From Rhodospirillales bacterium (GTDB lineage: Bacteria; Pseudomonadota; Alphaproteobacteria; Rhodospirillales; JANQFP01): DNA of 52,007 nt. The notes under the pieces were generated by a model. That model was not told the origin of the DNA and ran no database searches. It worked only from the letters and a program-made list of their open reading frames with translations. The position numbers and the translations under genes were made by a program. How positions within the stretch are numbered: the stretch's first letter is position 1; each line of letters begins with the position of its first letter. The stretch is taken from NCBI GenBank assembly GCA_028277795.1, contig JANQFP010000126.1, positions 1 to 52,007 of the forward strand. The letters are read 5' to 3'. This document shows, one piece after another, positions 16,553 to 23,880 of this stretch.

Positions 16553-17449
16553 TCAGGAGATCGGGTGCTTGAGCGCCGGGTTCGCGGTCGGCGGCTTGGA
16601 CGAGTAGTCGTAGAAGCCCTTGCCGGTCTTGCGGCCCAGATAGCCCAGCTCGACCAGGCGGGTCAGGGTGTGCGGCGGGTTGTGGTGGTCGGTGCGGGCG
16701 TCGTTGTAGATGTTCTGCGCCATGGCGTTGACCACGTCGAGGCCGATGTAGTCGGCCAGGGCGAACGGCCCCATGGGGTGGCCGGCCCCCGACATCATGG
16801 CGTGGTCGATGCCCTCGATGTCGCCGGTGCCCCGCTCCAGCAGCCGCACCGCGCTGAGCAGGTAGGGCGTCAGCAGCCGGTTGACGATGAAGCCGGTGGT
16901 GTCCTGGACGATGACCGGGTCCTTGCCGATCTCCTTGCAGAACGCCTCAAGGGCGCGGACCGTGCTCTCCGAGGTCTCGAAGGCGTGGATGATCTCGACC
17001 AGCGCCATGGCCGGGGCGGGGTTGAAAAAGTGGAGTCCGGCCACCCGCTGGCGGTGCTCGCAGACGGCCATCATGGAGGTCACCGACAGGGTCGAGGTGT
17101 TGGTGGTGAGCAGGGCGTCCGGCGTGCACACGCCCTCCAGGCGCTTGAACAGGGCCTTCTTGGTATCCAGGTCCTCGATGATGGATTCGATGACCAGGTC
17201 GCAGTCGGCGACAGCACCCTCGTCGGTGGTAAAGGCGATCCGTCCGACGATGGCGTCCTTCTCCGCGGCCTCCATCTTGCCGCGTTCGACCATCCTGGCG
17301 AGGGACTTCTCCAGGCCGGCCTGGGCCCGTTCCGGCGTGCCGGGGGTCGCCTTCACGGCGACGGTGGGAATGCCCGCCTGGGCGCACACCTGCGCCATCC
17401 CCACACCCATGGTGCCCGTTCCGATAATGCCAACTTTCTTGATGTCCAT
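16553..17449 (-). CDS. hbd: 3-hydroxybutyryl-CoA dehydrogenase
   Basis: 298 residues, NAD-dependent interconversion of 3-hydroxybutyryl-CoA and acetoacetyl-CoA. The Rossmann motif KVGIIGTGTMGVGMAQVCA lies at residues 5-23, CDLVIESIIEDLDTKKALF at about 83, the NTSTLS signature (about 116), the catalytic His in VAGLHFFNPAPAMALVE (about 136), and DTTGFIVNRLLTPYL (about 184). It ends GYLGRKTGKGFYDYS as usual. Divergent from phaR, so probably part of butanoate/PHB metabolism. Confidence 0.95.
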   Translation of the reverse strand: MDIKKVGIIGTGTMGVGMAQVCAQAGIPTVAVKATPGTPERAQAGLEKSLARMVERGKMEAAEKDAIVGRIAFTTDEGAVADCDLVIESIIEDLDTKKALFKRLEGVCTPDALLTTNTSTLSVTSMMAVCEHRQRVAGLHFFNPAPAMALVEIIHAFETSESTVRALEAFCKEIGKDPVIVQDTTGFIVNRLLTPYLLSAVRLLERGTGDIEGIDHAMMSGAGHPMGPFALADYIGLDVVNAMAQNIYNDARTDHHNPPHTLTRLVELGYLGRKTGKGFYDYSSKPPTANPALKHPIS

Positions 17450-17749
17450 GCCGTTCCCTCACCGCGCTCCGAAATGTTCACGAACTCCTTACGGCCGCGA
17501 CCCGGGCCTGCGTTGCCGCCCGGGTCGTGTGGGCCGATCGAGGATGACCAATGGTTTTGCAATTTACATTTAATTAACGCGGGAAGAAAGAGCGTTTTTC
17601 GCAAACGCAAAATGGCTTCGGCGAGTCAATGACCTAATGGGTCGCAAATTGTCCCTGAATCGTCCGCTTGCGGCGGCGTGCATTTTTCGCAACGCAACAT
17701 TTTCCACGCGGGTTTTTTGTGCTACCAATGATACGGTGCAGGGAGGGGG
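17450..17749. other. Intergenic region between hbd and phaR
   Basis: 300-bp divergent regulatory region with no gene. It is notably AT-rich near 17560-17620 and 17680-17720, where both promoters must lie. The only clear sequence pattern is a pair of related TTTTTCGCAA motifs listed separately. I see no confident -35/-10 pair. Confidence 0.6.
17595..17700. promoter_or_regulatory. Direct repeat pair upstream of phaR, candidate regulator sites
   Basis: TTTTTCGCAAACGCAAAATG (17595-17614) and TTTTTCGCAACGCAACAT (17683-17700) are near-identical and 88 bp apart, in the gap between the two divergent starts. GCAA/TTGC-containing sites would suit PhaR, which represses itself and PHB genes in relatives; the assignment is inference. 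Confidence 0.4.
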
Positions 17750-18382
17750 ATGGAGCAGTTTGACATGCCGAACAGCGCACCGGCCGAACAGATTCCTGCG
17801 CGTGAGCGGACGCCGATCACCATCAAGAAGTACGCCAACCGGCGTCTCTACAACACGGCGACCAGCAGCTACGTGACCCTCGACCACCTGGCGCAGATGG
17901 TCAAGGACGGCATCGACTTCGTCGTCTACGACGCCAAGACCGGCGAGGACATCACCCGCGGCGTGCTCACCCACATCATCGTCGAGGAGGAGAACAAGGG
18001 GCAGGCGTTGCTGCCCATCAGCTTCCTCAGACACCTGATCAGCTTCTACGGAGACAGCCTCCAGGCGCTGGTGCCGCGGTACCTGGACTACACCATGCAG
18101 TCCTTCGCCCGGAATCAGGAGCAGATGCGCCAATACATGCGCGAGGCCCTCGACGGGTTGATGCCGTTCAACCAGTTCGAGGAGGTGAGCAAGCAGAACG
18201 TGGCCTTCTTCGAATCGGCCATGAAGATGTTCGCTCCCTTCTACGCGGAACGCGAGGCCGGCGAGCACGACGACCGGCCCGGGCCGGTCCGTGCCGAGGA
18301 GCGAATCGAGGACCTGCGCAACAAGCTCGACCAGATGCAGAAGCAATTGGACGAGCTCACCGGCCGCAAGCGCACCGGCTGA
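17750..18382 (+). CDS. phaR: Polyhydroxyalkanoate synthesis repressor PhaR
   Basis: 210 residues. The conserved DNA-binding domain ITIKKYANRRLYNTATSSYV (residues 23-42) followed by LDHLAQMVKDGIDFVVYDAK and GEDITRGVLTHIIVEEE is diagnostic. The second, PHB-associated half includes FLRHLISFYGDSLQALVPRYL (about 96). The C-terminus has a coiled coil (ERIEDLRNKLDQMQKQLDEL). PhaR senses PHB granules and represses phasin and its own gene. ATG 17750 follows GGGAGGGGG closely; ATG 17765 is an alternative. Confidence 0.95.
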   Translation: MEQFDMPNSAPAEQIPARERTPITIKKYANRRLYNTATSSYVTLDHLAQMVKDGIDFVVYDAKTGEDITRGVLTHIIVEEENKGQALLPISFLRHLISFYGDSLQALVPRYLDYTMQSFARNQEQMRQYMREALDGLMPFNQFEEVSKQNVAFFESAMKMFAPFYAEREAGEHDDRPGPVRAEERIEDLRNKLDQMQKQLDELTGRKRTG

Positions 18383-18708
18383 GCCGATCGCGCCGGGGCG
18401 CGAATCCGGTCCCGCTCCCGGTTTCGGTCTCCAATCATAGGCCTCTGCACCGCGCTCGTGGCTCTGGGCGCGGACGGGTGATCCGTGCCCTGGGTTCGCT
18501 GTTCGTCCTGAGAGCGATTCGCGACAGGGCGAGGAGGCGGACGCCGGAATCGTAATTTCCGAAGTTCCGATGGACAATCCGCGTATTCTCCTCCGGTGTC
18601 ACTTCCGGGTGCGCCGGGGCGCCCGGATGCGGCCGGCAAAGGCGCAAAACGGCTGTGCGCCCAGGGTTGGGCAGTACCAAAGCAATTAGCGGATTAAGCG
18701 TTTTTCCC

Positions 18709-18737
18709 TTGAATTGTTCTCGGCGATGCCCTATGTA
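18709..18737 (+). promoter_or_regulatory. Sigma70-like promoter of a candidate small RNA
   Basis: TTGAAT (18709-18714), 17-bp spacer, TATGTA (18732-18737). Predicted start near 18744. The -10 lies within a CCCTATG/CATAGGG inverted repeat (18729-18735 with 18747-18753) that could be an operator. Confidence 0.5.
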
Positions 18738-18743
18738 TCGCCA

Positions 18744-18808
18744 ACCCATAGGGAATATAACGAAACGCCTATACCATCCGTCGTATTACACAAGCGTTTC
18801 GGGTTTTT
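18744..18808 (+). ncRNA. Candidate 65-nt small RNA downstream of phaR
   Basis: It starts about 7 nt after a good promoter and ends in an intrinsic terminator: CGAAACGC (18761-18768) pairs with GCGTTTCG (18794-18801) and is followed by GG and five T. The 25-nt loop CTATACC...ACACAA would be the exposed region. No start codon with a Shine-Dalgarno is seen. It could alternatively be a terminator for phaR read-through, but phaR ends 360 bp earlier. Confidence 0.5.
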
Positions 18809-19056
18809 GTGGGCGCCGCCCCGGCTTTTCTGGGTTATCCGTTTGTTTTTGATGGATTCTTGCGGCAAGGAAGTTGAGAGGGACTTGGTCTGAAGCTCAG
18901 CCGAGGGTGTGGAAGGGCCCCCTTCTCCGTCGCCTGCCGTGAAATGGGACCTTGGCGACGGGCTATCGGGGCGGAGACGCACCAGTCAGATCGGCTCATC
19001 AATCCCGGGGGGTGAATGCAACGTGAACAGAGATACCACCGTGGAGGCTCATAGAT

Positions 19057-19464
19057 ATGTCTAGGACCATGTACAAGATCGGCCCCGTCGAGAACGGCGG
19101 CGTCACTGCCAACCGCGCCACCGATACGGACCGCTATGTCGGCGGCCGCATTCGGGAGCGCCGCATCATGCTCGGACTGAGCCAGCAGCAGATGGCCGAC
19201 ATGATCGGGGTCACCTACCAGCAGGCCCACAAGTACGAGCGGGGCATCAACCGCATCTCCGCCGGGCGCCTCTATGAGATCGCCCAGGTGCTGCGGGTGC
19301 CGGTCAGCTACTTCTACGAGGGCCTGGGGGGCGGTTCGGCCGAGGACGAGCTGCCGGTGCGCCAGCGCATGTGCCTGGAGCTGGCCCGCAACTTCTCGCA
19401 GATCGCCAGCGAGCGCCATCAGGAAGCGCTGAGCCAGCTCGCCCGCGCCCTGGCCACCAAGTAG
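19057..19464 (+). CDS. XRE-family helix-turn-helix regulator
   Basis: 135 residues. The helix-turn-helix runs from VGGRIRERRIMLGLSQQQMA (residues 28-47) through GVTYQQAHKYERGINRISAG to LYEIAQVLRVPVSYFYEGL (about 76-94). A helical C-terminal tail (ELARNFSQIASERHQEALSQL) probably dimerises. This compact type is common in alphaproteobacteria, with targets in surface or developmental traits in some relatives; the target here is unknown. GGAGG lies 9 nt before ATG 19057. Confidence 0.88.
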   Translation: MSRTMYKIGPVENGGVTANRATDTDRYVGGRIRERRIMLGLSQQQMADMIGVTYQQAHKYERGINRISAGRLYEIAQVLRVPVSYFYEGLGGGSAEDELPVRQRMCLELARNFSQIASERHQEALSQLARALATK

Positions 19465-19533
19465 GGCCGGCGCGTCTTCCGACCGACTCGCCCGGCGCCG
19501 GCCCCGTGTCGGCGCCGGCGGTCGCCCCGTCGG

Positions 19534-20334
19534 TCACGGCAGGTCGCGGACGACGCGGAATCCGATGTTGTAGGATTTCACCCGCACATCGTTGTAGAAG
19601 CGCCATGCCGACCGCGAGTTCTTGCTGAAGTAGTACCACGACCCGCTGCGCATGACGCGCTTGTTGCAGTCGCCGTTGAGGCGCGGGCTGCCGTCGGCCG
19701 GTGCCCCGTGGTGGGTCGGGTTCCAGCAGTCCTCGGTCCACTCCCACACGTTGCCATGCATGTCGTGGAGGCCGAAGGGGTTGGGCTCGAACGAGCCGAC
19801 CGGGGCCGATCCCTTCTTGCTCCATTCGCTACCGCAGTCGCGGCAATTGGCCCGGTTGTCGCCGACCTCGTCGCCCCACCAGAACGCGGTGTCCGAGCCG
19901 GCCCGCGCCGCATACTCCCACTCCGTCTCGCTGGGCAGCCGGTAGACGGCGCCGGTCCGCTCCGACAGCCAGCGGACGTAGGTCTGCATCTCGGGCCAGG
20001 TGAGGTTGATCACCGGCCGCCGCCCGCGGCCCCATTTGTGGTCGTCGGGCATGCGCGCGCACCCGCCGGCTTCGTGGCAAGCGGCCCACTCGTCGAAGGT
20101 CACCTCGTAGCGGCCCATGGCGAACGGATTGACGATGGCGGCCGGATGGGCGGGCCGTTCGTGGCGGTGGCGGCCGTCGCTGCCCATGACGAACGAGCCG
20201 GCCCCGATGACCACCATCTCCGGGCACTCCGGGCAGTCGCGGAATACGTCGCCCGGCTGCCGGTCCGCAGCCGCCGCCGCGCTCAGGATGACGACGGCGG
20301 CGCCGATGACGGCGATGCGGCGGCGGGTTATCAT
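19534..20334 (-). CDS. Exported SUMF1/formylglycine-generating-enzyme-like protein
   Basis: 266 residues with a signal peptide (MITRRRIAVIGAAVVILSAAAAA), so periplasmic. The SUMF1 fold is clear: MVVIGAGSFVMGSD (about residue 40), MGRYEVTFDEW (about 73), LPSETEWEYAARAG (about 132), GLHDMHGNVWEWTED (about 188), VMRSGSW and NIGFRVVRD at the end. The copper/active-site cysteines of true formylglycine-generating enzymes are not seen in the final region (SAWRFYNDVRVKSYNIGFR), so sulfatase activation is unlikely. NirV-like proteins of denitrifiers are the same superfamily. Extra Cys pairs (CPEC, NCRDC) are unusual. Divergent from nnrS. Confidence 0.8.
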   Translation of the reverse strand: MITRRRIAVIGAAVVILSAAAAADRQPGDVFRDCPECPEMVVIGAGSFVMGSDGRHRHERPAHPAAIVNPFAMGRYEVTFDEWAACHEAGGCARMPDDHKWGRGRRPVINLTWPEMQTYVRWLSERTGAVYRLPSETEWEYAARAGSDTAFWWGDEVGDNRANCRDCGSEWSKKGSAPVGSFEPNPFGLHDMHGNVWEWTEDCWNPTHHGAPADGSPRLNGDCNKRVMRSGSWYYFSKNSRSAWRFYNDVRVKSYNIGFRVVRDLP

Positions 20335-20432
20335 GGGATGGCGGGTCCTCCTCTGCCCACGGGATTGGGGGGCGGACCACAGGGGTAGTGCGGCACCGGC
20401 CGCCGGTCAAGGGGCACCATCGGCGGTCGCCT

Positions 20433-20446
20433 TTGACCGCCATCAA
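20433..20446 (+). promoter_or_regulatory. FNR/DNR-type box upstream of nnrS
   Basis: TTGAC-CGCC-ATCAA, one base off the consensus TTGAT-N4-ATCAA, flanked by a further T and A that extend the symmetry. A -10-like TAGCGT lies at 20468-20473. This places the box centre near -41.5, the usual position for activation by an Fnr-type regulator. The divergent SUMF1-like gene begins 99 bp away on the other side. Confidence 0.7.
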
Positions 20447-20498
20447 AGCGGTGCTGTTTGGCACGGGCTAGCGTGCTCCGTCAGGGGGCCGGGAGATC

Positions 20499-21719
20499 AT
20501 GAGCACCATTCCGCCGCCAACGGCCGTCCCGCCCGCCGCGCCCGCCGAAACCGGCTTGGCCGTCATCCTGGCGCGGGGTATGCGCCCGTTCTTCCTGCTG
20601 GCGGGCTTGTACGGGGCGGTGTCGGTCGCCGCCTGGTTGGGCGCGCTGGCCGGCTTGGACGGGCTGCCCGAGGCCCTGCCGCCGGTTCTCTGGCACGGCC
20701 ACGAGATGGTGTTCGGGTTCGCCGTCGCCGCCGTCTGCGGCTTCCTGCTCACCGCCGTGCCCGCATGGACCGGCGCCGCGCCCGTGACCGGGGCGCCGCT
20801 GGCCGCGCTGGTGGCGTTGTGGCTGGCCGGACGGGCCGCCATGTGGGCCGCCGATGTGCTCCCGCCGGCGCTCGTGGCCGTGGCCGACTTGGCCCTGCTC
20901 GTTGTCTTCGGGGTGGTGATCGGCCGGGTGATCCTCGCCTCCGGGCAGCGGCGCAACTTCGCCTTCACGGTTTTCCTGGTCCTCCTGGTCGCCGCCAATC
21001 TGCTGTTCCACCTTGAGCTGATGGGCGCGGCGGGTACGGGCATGTTTGGCCTGCACCTGGCCGGCTACGTGCTGGCGTTGATGGTGGCGGTGATCGGCGG
21101 GCGGATCGTGCCCAACTTCACCGCCAACGCATTTCGCATGGCTGGCGTGGGCATCGAGGTGCGCACCTCGGCCACCGTCGATCGATTGGCCCTGGCCGCC
21201 ATCGCCGCCACGGCCATCGCCGACCTGGCCGGCGGCGGCATTCTCAGCGGTCTCCTCGCCGCGGCCGCGGCCGTTCTCCTGGTGCTCCGCATGGCCCGCT
21301 GGCACACCGCCAAGACCCTGGGGCAGCCCATCCTGTGGGTGCTGCACCTGGGTCACGGATGGCTGGCCGCGGCCTTCGCCTGCAAGGCGGCGGCCGATCT
21401 GGCCGGCCTGCTGCCGGCGTCGGCGGCCTTCCATGCCCTGACCGTGGGCGCCGTCGGCACCATGGTGCTGGGGGTGATGACGCGGGCCGCCCTGGGTCAC
21501 ACCGGGCGGCCCCTGGTGGTCGCCGGCCCCATCGTCGTCGCCTACCTGCTGGTGACGGTGTCGGCGCTGCTGCGGGTGCTCGGTCCGGCTGCCCTGCCCG
21601 GCGACATCATGACGTGGAGCGTCGCCTCGGGAGTCGCGTGGATCGCCGCCTTCGGGACCTTCACCGTCGTCTACTGGCCGGTGCTCACGCGGCGGCGCGT
21701 CGACGGCGCGCCGGGCTGA
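20499..21719 (+). CDS. nnrS: NnrS family membrane protein
   Basis: 406 residues and about twelve transmembrane helices. FLLAGLYGAVSVAAW opens the membrane part, WHGHEMVFGFAVAAVCGFLL (about residue 67) carries the conserved His pair, GGRIVPNFTANAF (about 199) and GAVGTMVLGVMTRAALGHTGR (about 319) are the other family signatures. NnrS is a haem/copper membrane protein that protects against nitric oxide stress. An FNR-type box precedes it and a Crp/Fnr regulator gene converges with it 7 bp downstream. Confidence 0.94.
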   Translation: MSTIPPPTAVPPAAPAETGLAVILARGMRPFFLLAGLYGAVSVAAWLGALAGLDGLPEALPPVLWHGHEMVFGFAVAAVCGFLLTAVPAWTGAAPVTGAPLAALVALWLAGRAAMWAADVLPPALVAVADLALLVVFGVVIGRVILASGQRRNFAFTVFLVLLVAANLLFHLELMGAAGTGMFGLHLAGYVLALMVAVIGGRIVPNFTANAFRMAGVGIEVRTSATVDRLALAAIAATAIADLAGGGILSGLLAAAAAVLLVLRMARWHTAKTLGQPILWVLHLGHGWLAAAFACKAAADLAGLLPASAAFHALTVGAVGTMVLGVMTRAALGHTGRPLVVAGPIVVAYLLVTVSALLRVLGPAALPGDIMTWSVASGVAWIAAFGTFTVVYWPVLTRRRVDGAPG

Positions 21720-21726
21720 GCCTGGG

Positions 21727-22425
21727 TCACGCCGTGGCGTCCTCGCCCTGACAGAATTCGGCCAGATGACCCACGTCCTTCACTTCGAGTCGGCTGCCGT
21801 TGGTCGACACGCCGACCTTGCGCAGTTTGGCCAGGGCCCGGGACAGGCTCTCGGGCTTCATGCCGAGACGGGCGGCGACCAGCGACTTGTCGTAGGGAAG
21901 CTGGATGGTGGCCGGGCCCGAGCGCACGTCGGTGAGCCCCAACAGGAACTCGCCCAGCCGTTGCGGCGTCGAGCGGGCCTGGAGCTGCTCGATGTGCATG
22001 ACCATGTGGCGCAGGCGCCCAGAGACGGCGGCCAGCATCTTGAGGGCCAGCTCGCTGTGCTCGCGGATCAGGCGGACCAGCGCCGCTGCCGGGATCTCCA
22101 CCAGCCGAGCGTCGTCCACCACCTCGGCGCTGGCCGGGTAGTCGCGCCCCATGAACATGGCCGCCTCGGCGATGGTCTCGCCCCGCCGCATGATGGCGAT
22201 GACCGTCTGCTCGCCTTCGGGGGTGTCGCGGAACACCTTCACCCACCCGGACAGAACCAGATAGAAGCTCCGCGCCGGGTCCCCGCGCACGAACAGCAGC
22301 TTGCCCCGGGGGCAGGTGATGACGTGGCTTTCGGCCAGCAACGCATCGAGCAAGTCATCCGGGATGCCGGCGAACACCGGCGTCCGCCGGATGACCGTCA
22401 TGTCCTTGTCGGTCAACGAAGTCAT
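21727..22425 (-). CDS. Crp/Fnr-family transcriptional regulator (DNR/NnrR-like)
   Basis: 232 residues. The N-terminal cyclic-nucleotide-binding-like beta barrel includes GKLLFVRGDPARSFYLVLSG (about residues 42-61) and GETIAEAAMF (about 83). A long dimerisation helix is near 125-150. The DNA-binding helix-turn-helix is LPYDKSLVAARLGMKPESLSRALAKL (about 178-203). No N-terminal [4Fe-4S] cysteine set is visible, so it is not a classic oxygen-sensing FNR. ESLSR fits recognition of TTGAT/ATCAA half sites and the DNR/NnrR group that responds to NO. It is next to nnrS, whose promoter has such a site. Confidence 0.88.
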   Translation of the reverse strand: MTSLTDKDMTVIRRTPVFAGIPDDLLDALLAESHVITCPRGKLLFVRGDPARSFYLVLSGWVKVFRDTPEGEQTVIAIMRRGETIAEAAMFMGRDYPASAEVVDDARLVEIPAAALVRLIREHSELALKMLAAVSGRLRHMVMHIEQLQARSTPQRLGEFLLGLTDVRSGPATIQLPYDKSLVAARLGMKPESLSRALAKLRKVGVSTNGSRLEVKDVGHLAEFCQGEDATA

Positions 22426-22466
22426 GGTCCCGCGGCTCCCCCGTACCGCAAACCCTCGACTCTACA

Positions 22467-22496
22467 CATATACATTAGAACGGGATGCAGTCTCAA
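22467..22496 (-). promoter_or_regulatory. Candidate promoter of the Crp/Fnr regulator
   Basis: On the minus strand TTGAGA (22491-22496) and TATATG (22467-22472) are separated by 18 bp, about 42 bp before the ATG at 22425. No FNR box is seen overlapping it. Confidence 0.4.
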
Positions 22497-22562
22497 CTTC
22501 TTCGCGGGGCTGGCTTGACCCCCGCTCCCCACTTCACTACCATCCGCCCGCGAAATCATAGG

Positions 22563-23036
22563 ATGAACATGATAGACAAATTTTCTACTCAAGATACCAA
22601 CGCCATCGCCCTTGGCCTGACGTGGGCTGCCGAGCTCGGCACCGGCGTGGTCTCCCTTGAGGCCGATCACCTGGAGATGGTCGCCTCTTACCAGCGCCTG
22701 GTCACGTCCCTCGACAGGGACCACGCAAGCGATTTTCGCCAGGCCTACGAGGAACTCATGGATCTGACCCGGCGCCACTTCGTCCACGAGGAACAGGTGA
22801 TGCGCAACATCGGGTTCGACGGCTATGCCGAGCATAAGGCCGAACACCAGAAGGCGTTGCGCGATGCAGAGGACTTCGTGTGGAGCATTGGAACCCATTT
22901 CCGCATGAAGGAGCGCCAAGCGCTGACCAAGTACCTCAAGTACTGGCTGCTCAACCACATGGAAGAGCACGACCGCAAGATCGGCGAGTTCATCGACCGC
23001 GACACCGACGCCGACACGTCCGGCGGCGCAGATTGA
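22563..23036 (+). CDS. Bacteriohemerythrin
   Basis: 157-residue diiron oxygen-binding four-helix protein. Metal ligands are visible as His in EADHLEM (about residue 35), HFVHEEQVMR (about 70) with His and Glu, GYAEHKAEHQKAL (about 85) with HxxxH, and NHMEEHDRKIGEF (about 125). Relatives bind oxygen for storage, delivery or sensing and can bind NO. ATG 22563 follows an AGGA just upstream. Its place next to a Crp/Fnr regulator and nnrS fits a micro-oxic/NO response. It converges with korB, leaving a 3-bp gap. Confidence 0.92.
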   Translation: MNMIDKFSTQDTNAIALGLTWAAELGTGVVSLEADHLEMVASYQRLVTSLDRDHASDFRQAYEELMDLTRRHFVHEEQVMRNIGFDGYAEHKAEHQKALRDAEDFVWSIGTHFRMKERQALTKYLKYWLLNHMEEHDRKIGEFIDRDTDADTSGGAD

Positions 23037-23039
23037 CCT

Positions 23040-23876
23040 TCAGACCGCGAAGGCCTGTTCGATAGCTTCCAAACTCGACCGCGCCGCCGGCGGCTCGGCG
23101 TAGGGCGGGCGGTTGCCGTAATACAGCACGCCCACCCGGAACCCGTCGTCGCTCATCAGCCGCTTGCCGGCGCGGCCCGGATCGGTGGTCGGTTCGACGC
23201 CGGCGTCGCCGACCAGCGCCTTCCAGTCCTTCTGCTCGGGCCGGTAGGTGGTGCACGGGCTGAGGATGTGGACGAACGACAGTCCCGGATGGCGCACCGC
23301 GTCGACGATCAGCTTGGCCAAGCCGTTGGGGTCGCCGGAAAAGCCCCGCGCGATGAAGTTGGCCCCCGCGGCCAAGGCCACCGCCAGCGGCACGAACGGA
23401 TTGATCCCCGTGCCGTGGGGGGTGAGCTTGCTGCCTTCCCACTCCGGCGCTGTGGTCGGTGACGCCTGGCCCTTGGTCATGCCGTAGACCTGGTTGTCCA
23501 TGACCAGGTAGGTGAGGTCCACGTTGCGCCGGCAGGCGTGCATGAAATGGTTGCCGCCGATGGAGAAGCCGTCTCCATCGCCCCCGGCGACCAGCACCGT
23601 CAGCTCCGGGCGGGCCAGCTTGAGCCCCGCGGCCACCGCCAGGGCGCGGCCGTGGACCCCATGGAAGCCGTAGGCGCTGGTATAGGCGGGCAGGCGCGAC
23701 GAGCAGCCGATGCCCGAGATGATGGCCACCTCCTCGCGCCGCAGCCCGAGGGCCGAGAGGGCCTTGGTGACCGCCGACAGCACGCCGAAGTCGCCGCAGC
23801 CGGGGCACCACACCGGCTTGTAGTCGGACTTGTAGTCCTTGGCGGTCAGCGGCTCGGCCGCGGCGGTCGTATCCAT
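23040..23876 (-). CDS. korB: 2-oxoacid:ferredoxin oxidoreductase, beta subunit
   Basis: 278 residues, TPP-binding subunit that with KorA oxidatively decarboxylates a 2-oxoacid (2-oxoglutarate likely) to acyl-CoA. The Cys motif VWCPGCGDFGVL is at about residue 22, the TPP motif is GGDGDGFSIGGNHFMHA (about 96) through MDNQVYGMTKGQ, and ILSPCTTYRP (about 203) matches beta subunits. The start is 5 bp after the korA stop. Confidence 0.94.
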   Translation of the reverse strand: MDTTAAAEPLTAKDYKSDYKPVWCPGCGDFGVLSAVTKALSALGLRREEVAIISGIGCSSRLPAYTSAYGFHGVHGRALAVAAGLKLARPELTVLVAGGDGDGFSIGGNHFMHACRRNVDLTYLVMDNQVYGMTKGQASPTTAPEWEGSKLTPHGTGINPFVPLAVALAAGANFIARGFSGDPNGLAKLIVDAVRHPGLSFVHILSPCTTYRPEQKDWKALVGDAGVEPTTDPGRAGKRLMSDDGFRVGVLYYGNRPPYAEPPAARSSLEAIEQAFAV

Positions 23877-23880
23877 GGTG

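Larger units (their letters stand above)
18383..19056. other. 674-bp region between phaR and the XRE regulator
   Basis: No open frame here has convincing coding character. 18383-18700 shows only GC-rich sequence and no feature I can name. 18709-18808 holds a promoter and a terminator-ended small RNA candidate. 18810-19056 is a long leader for the XRE gene with a GAAGGGCCCCCTTC palindrome near 18931 but no recognised site. Confidence 0.5.
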
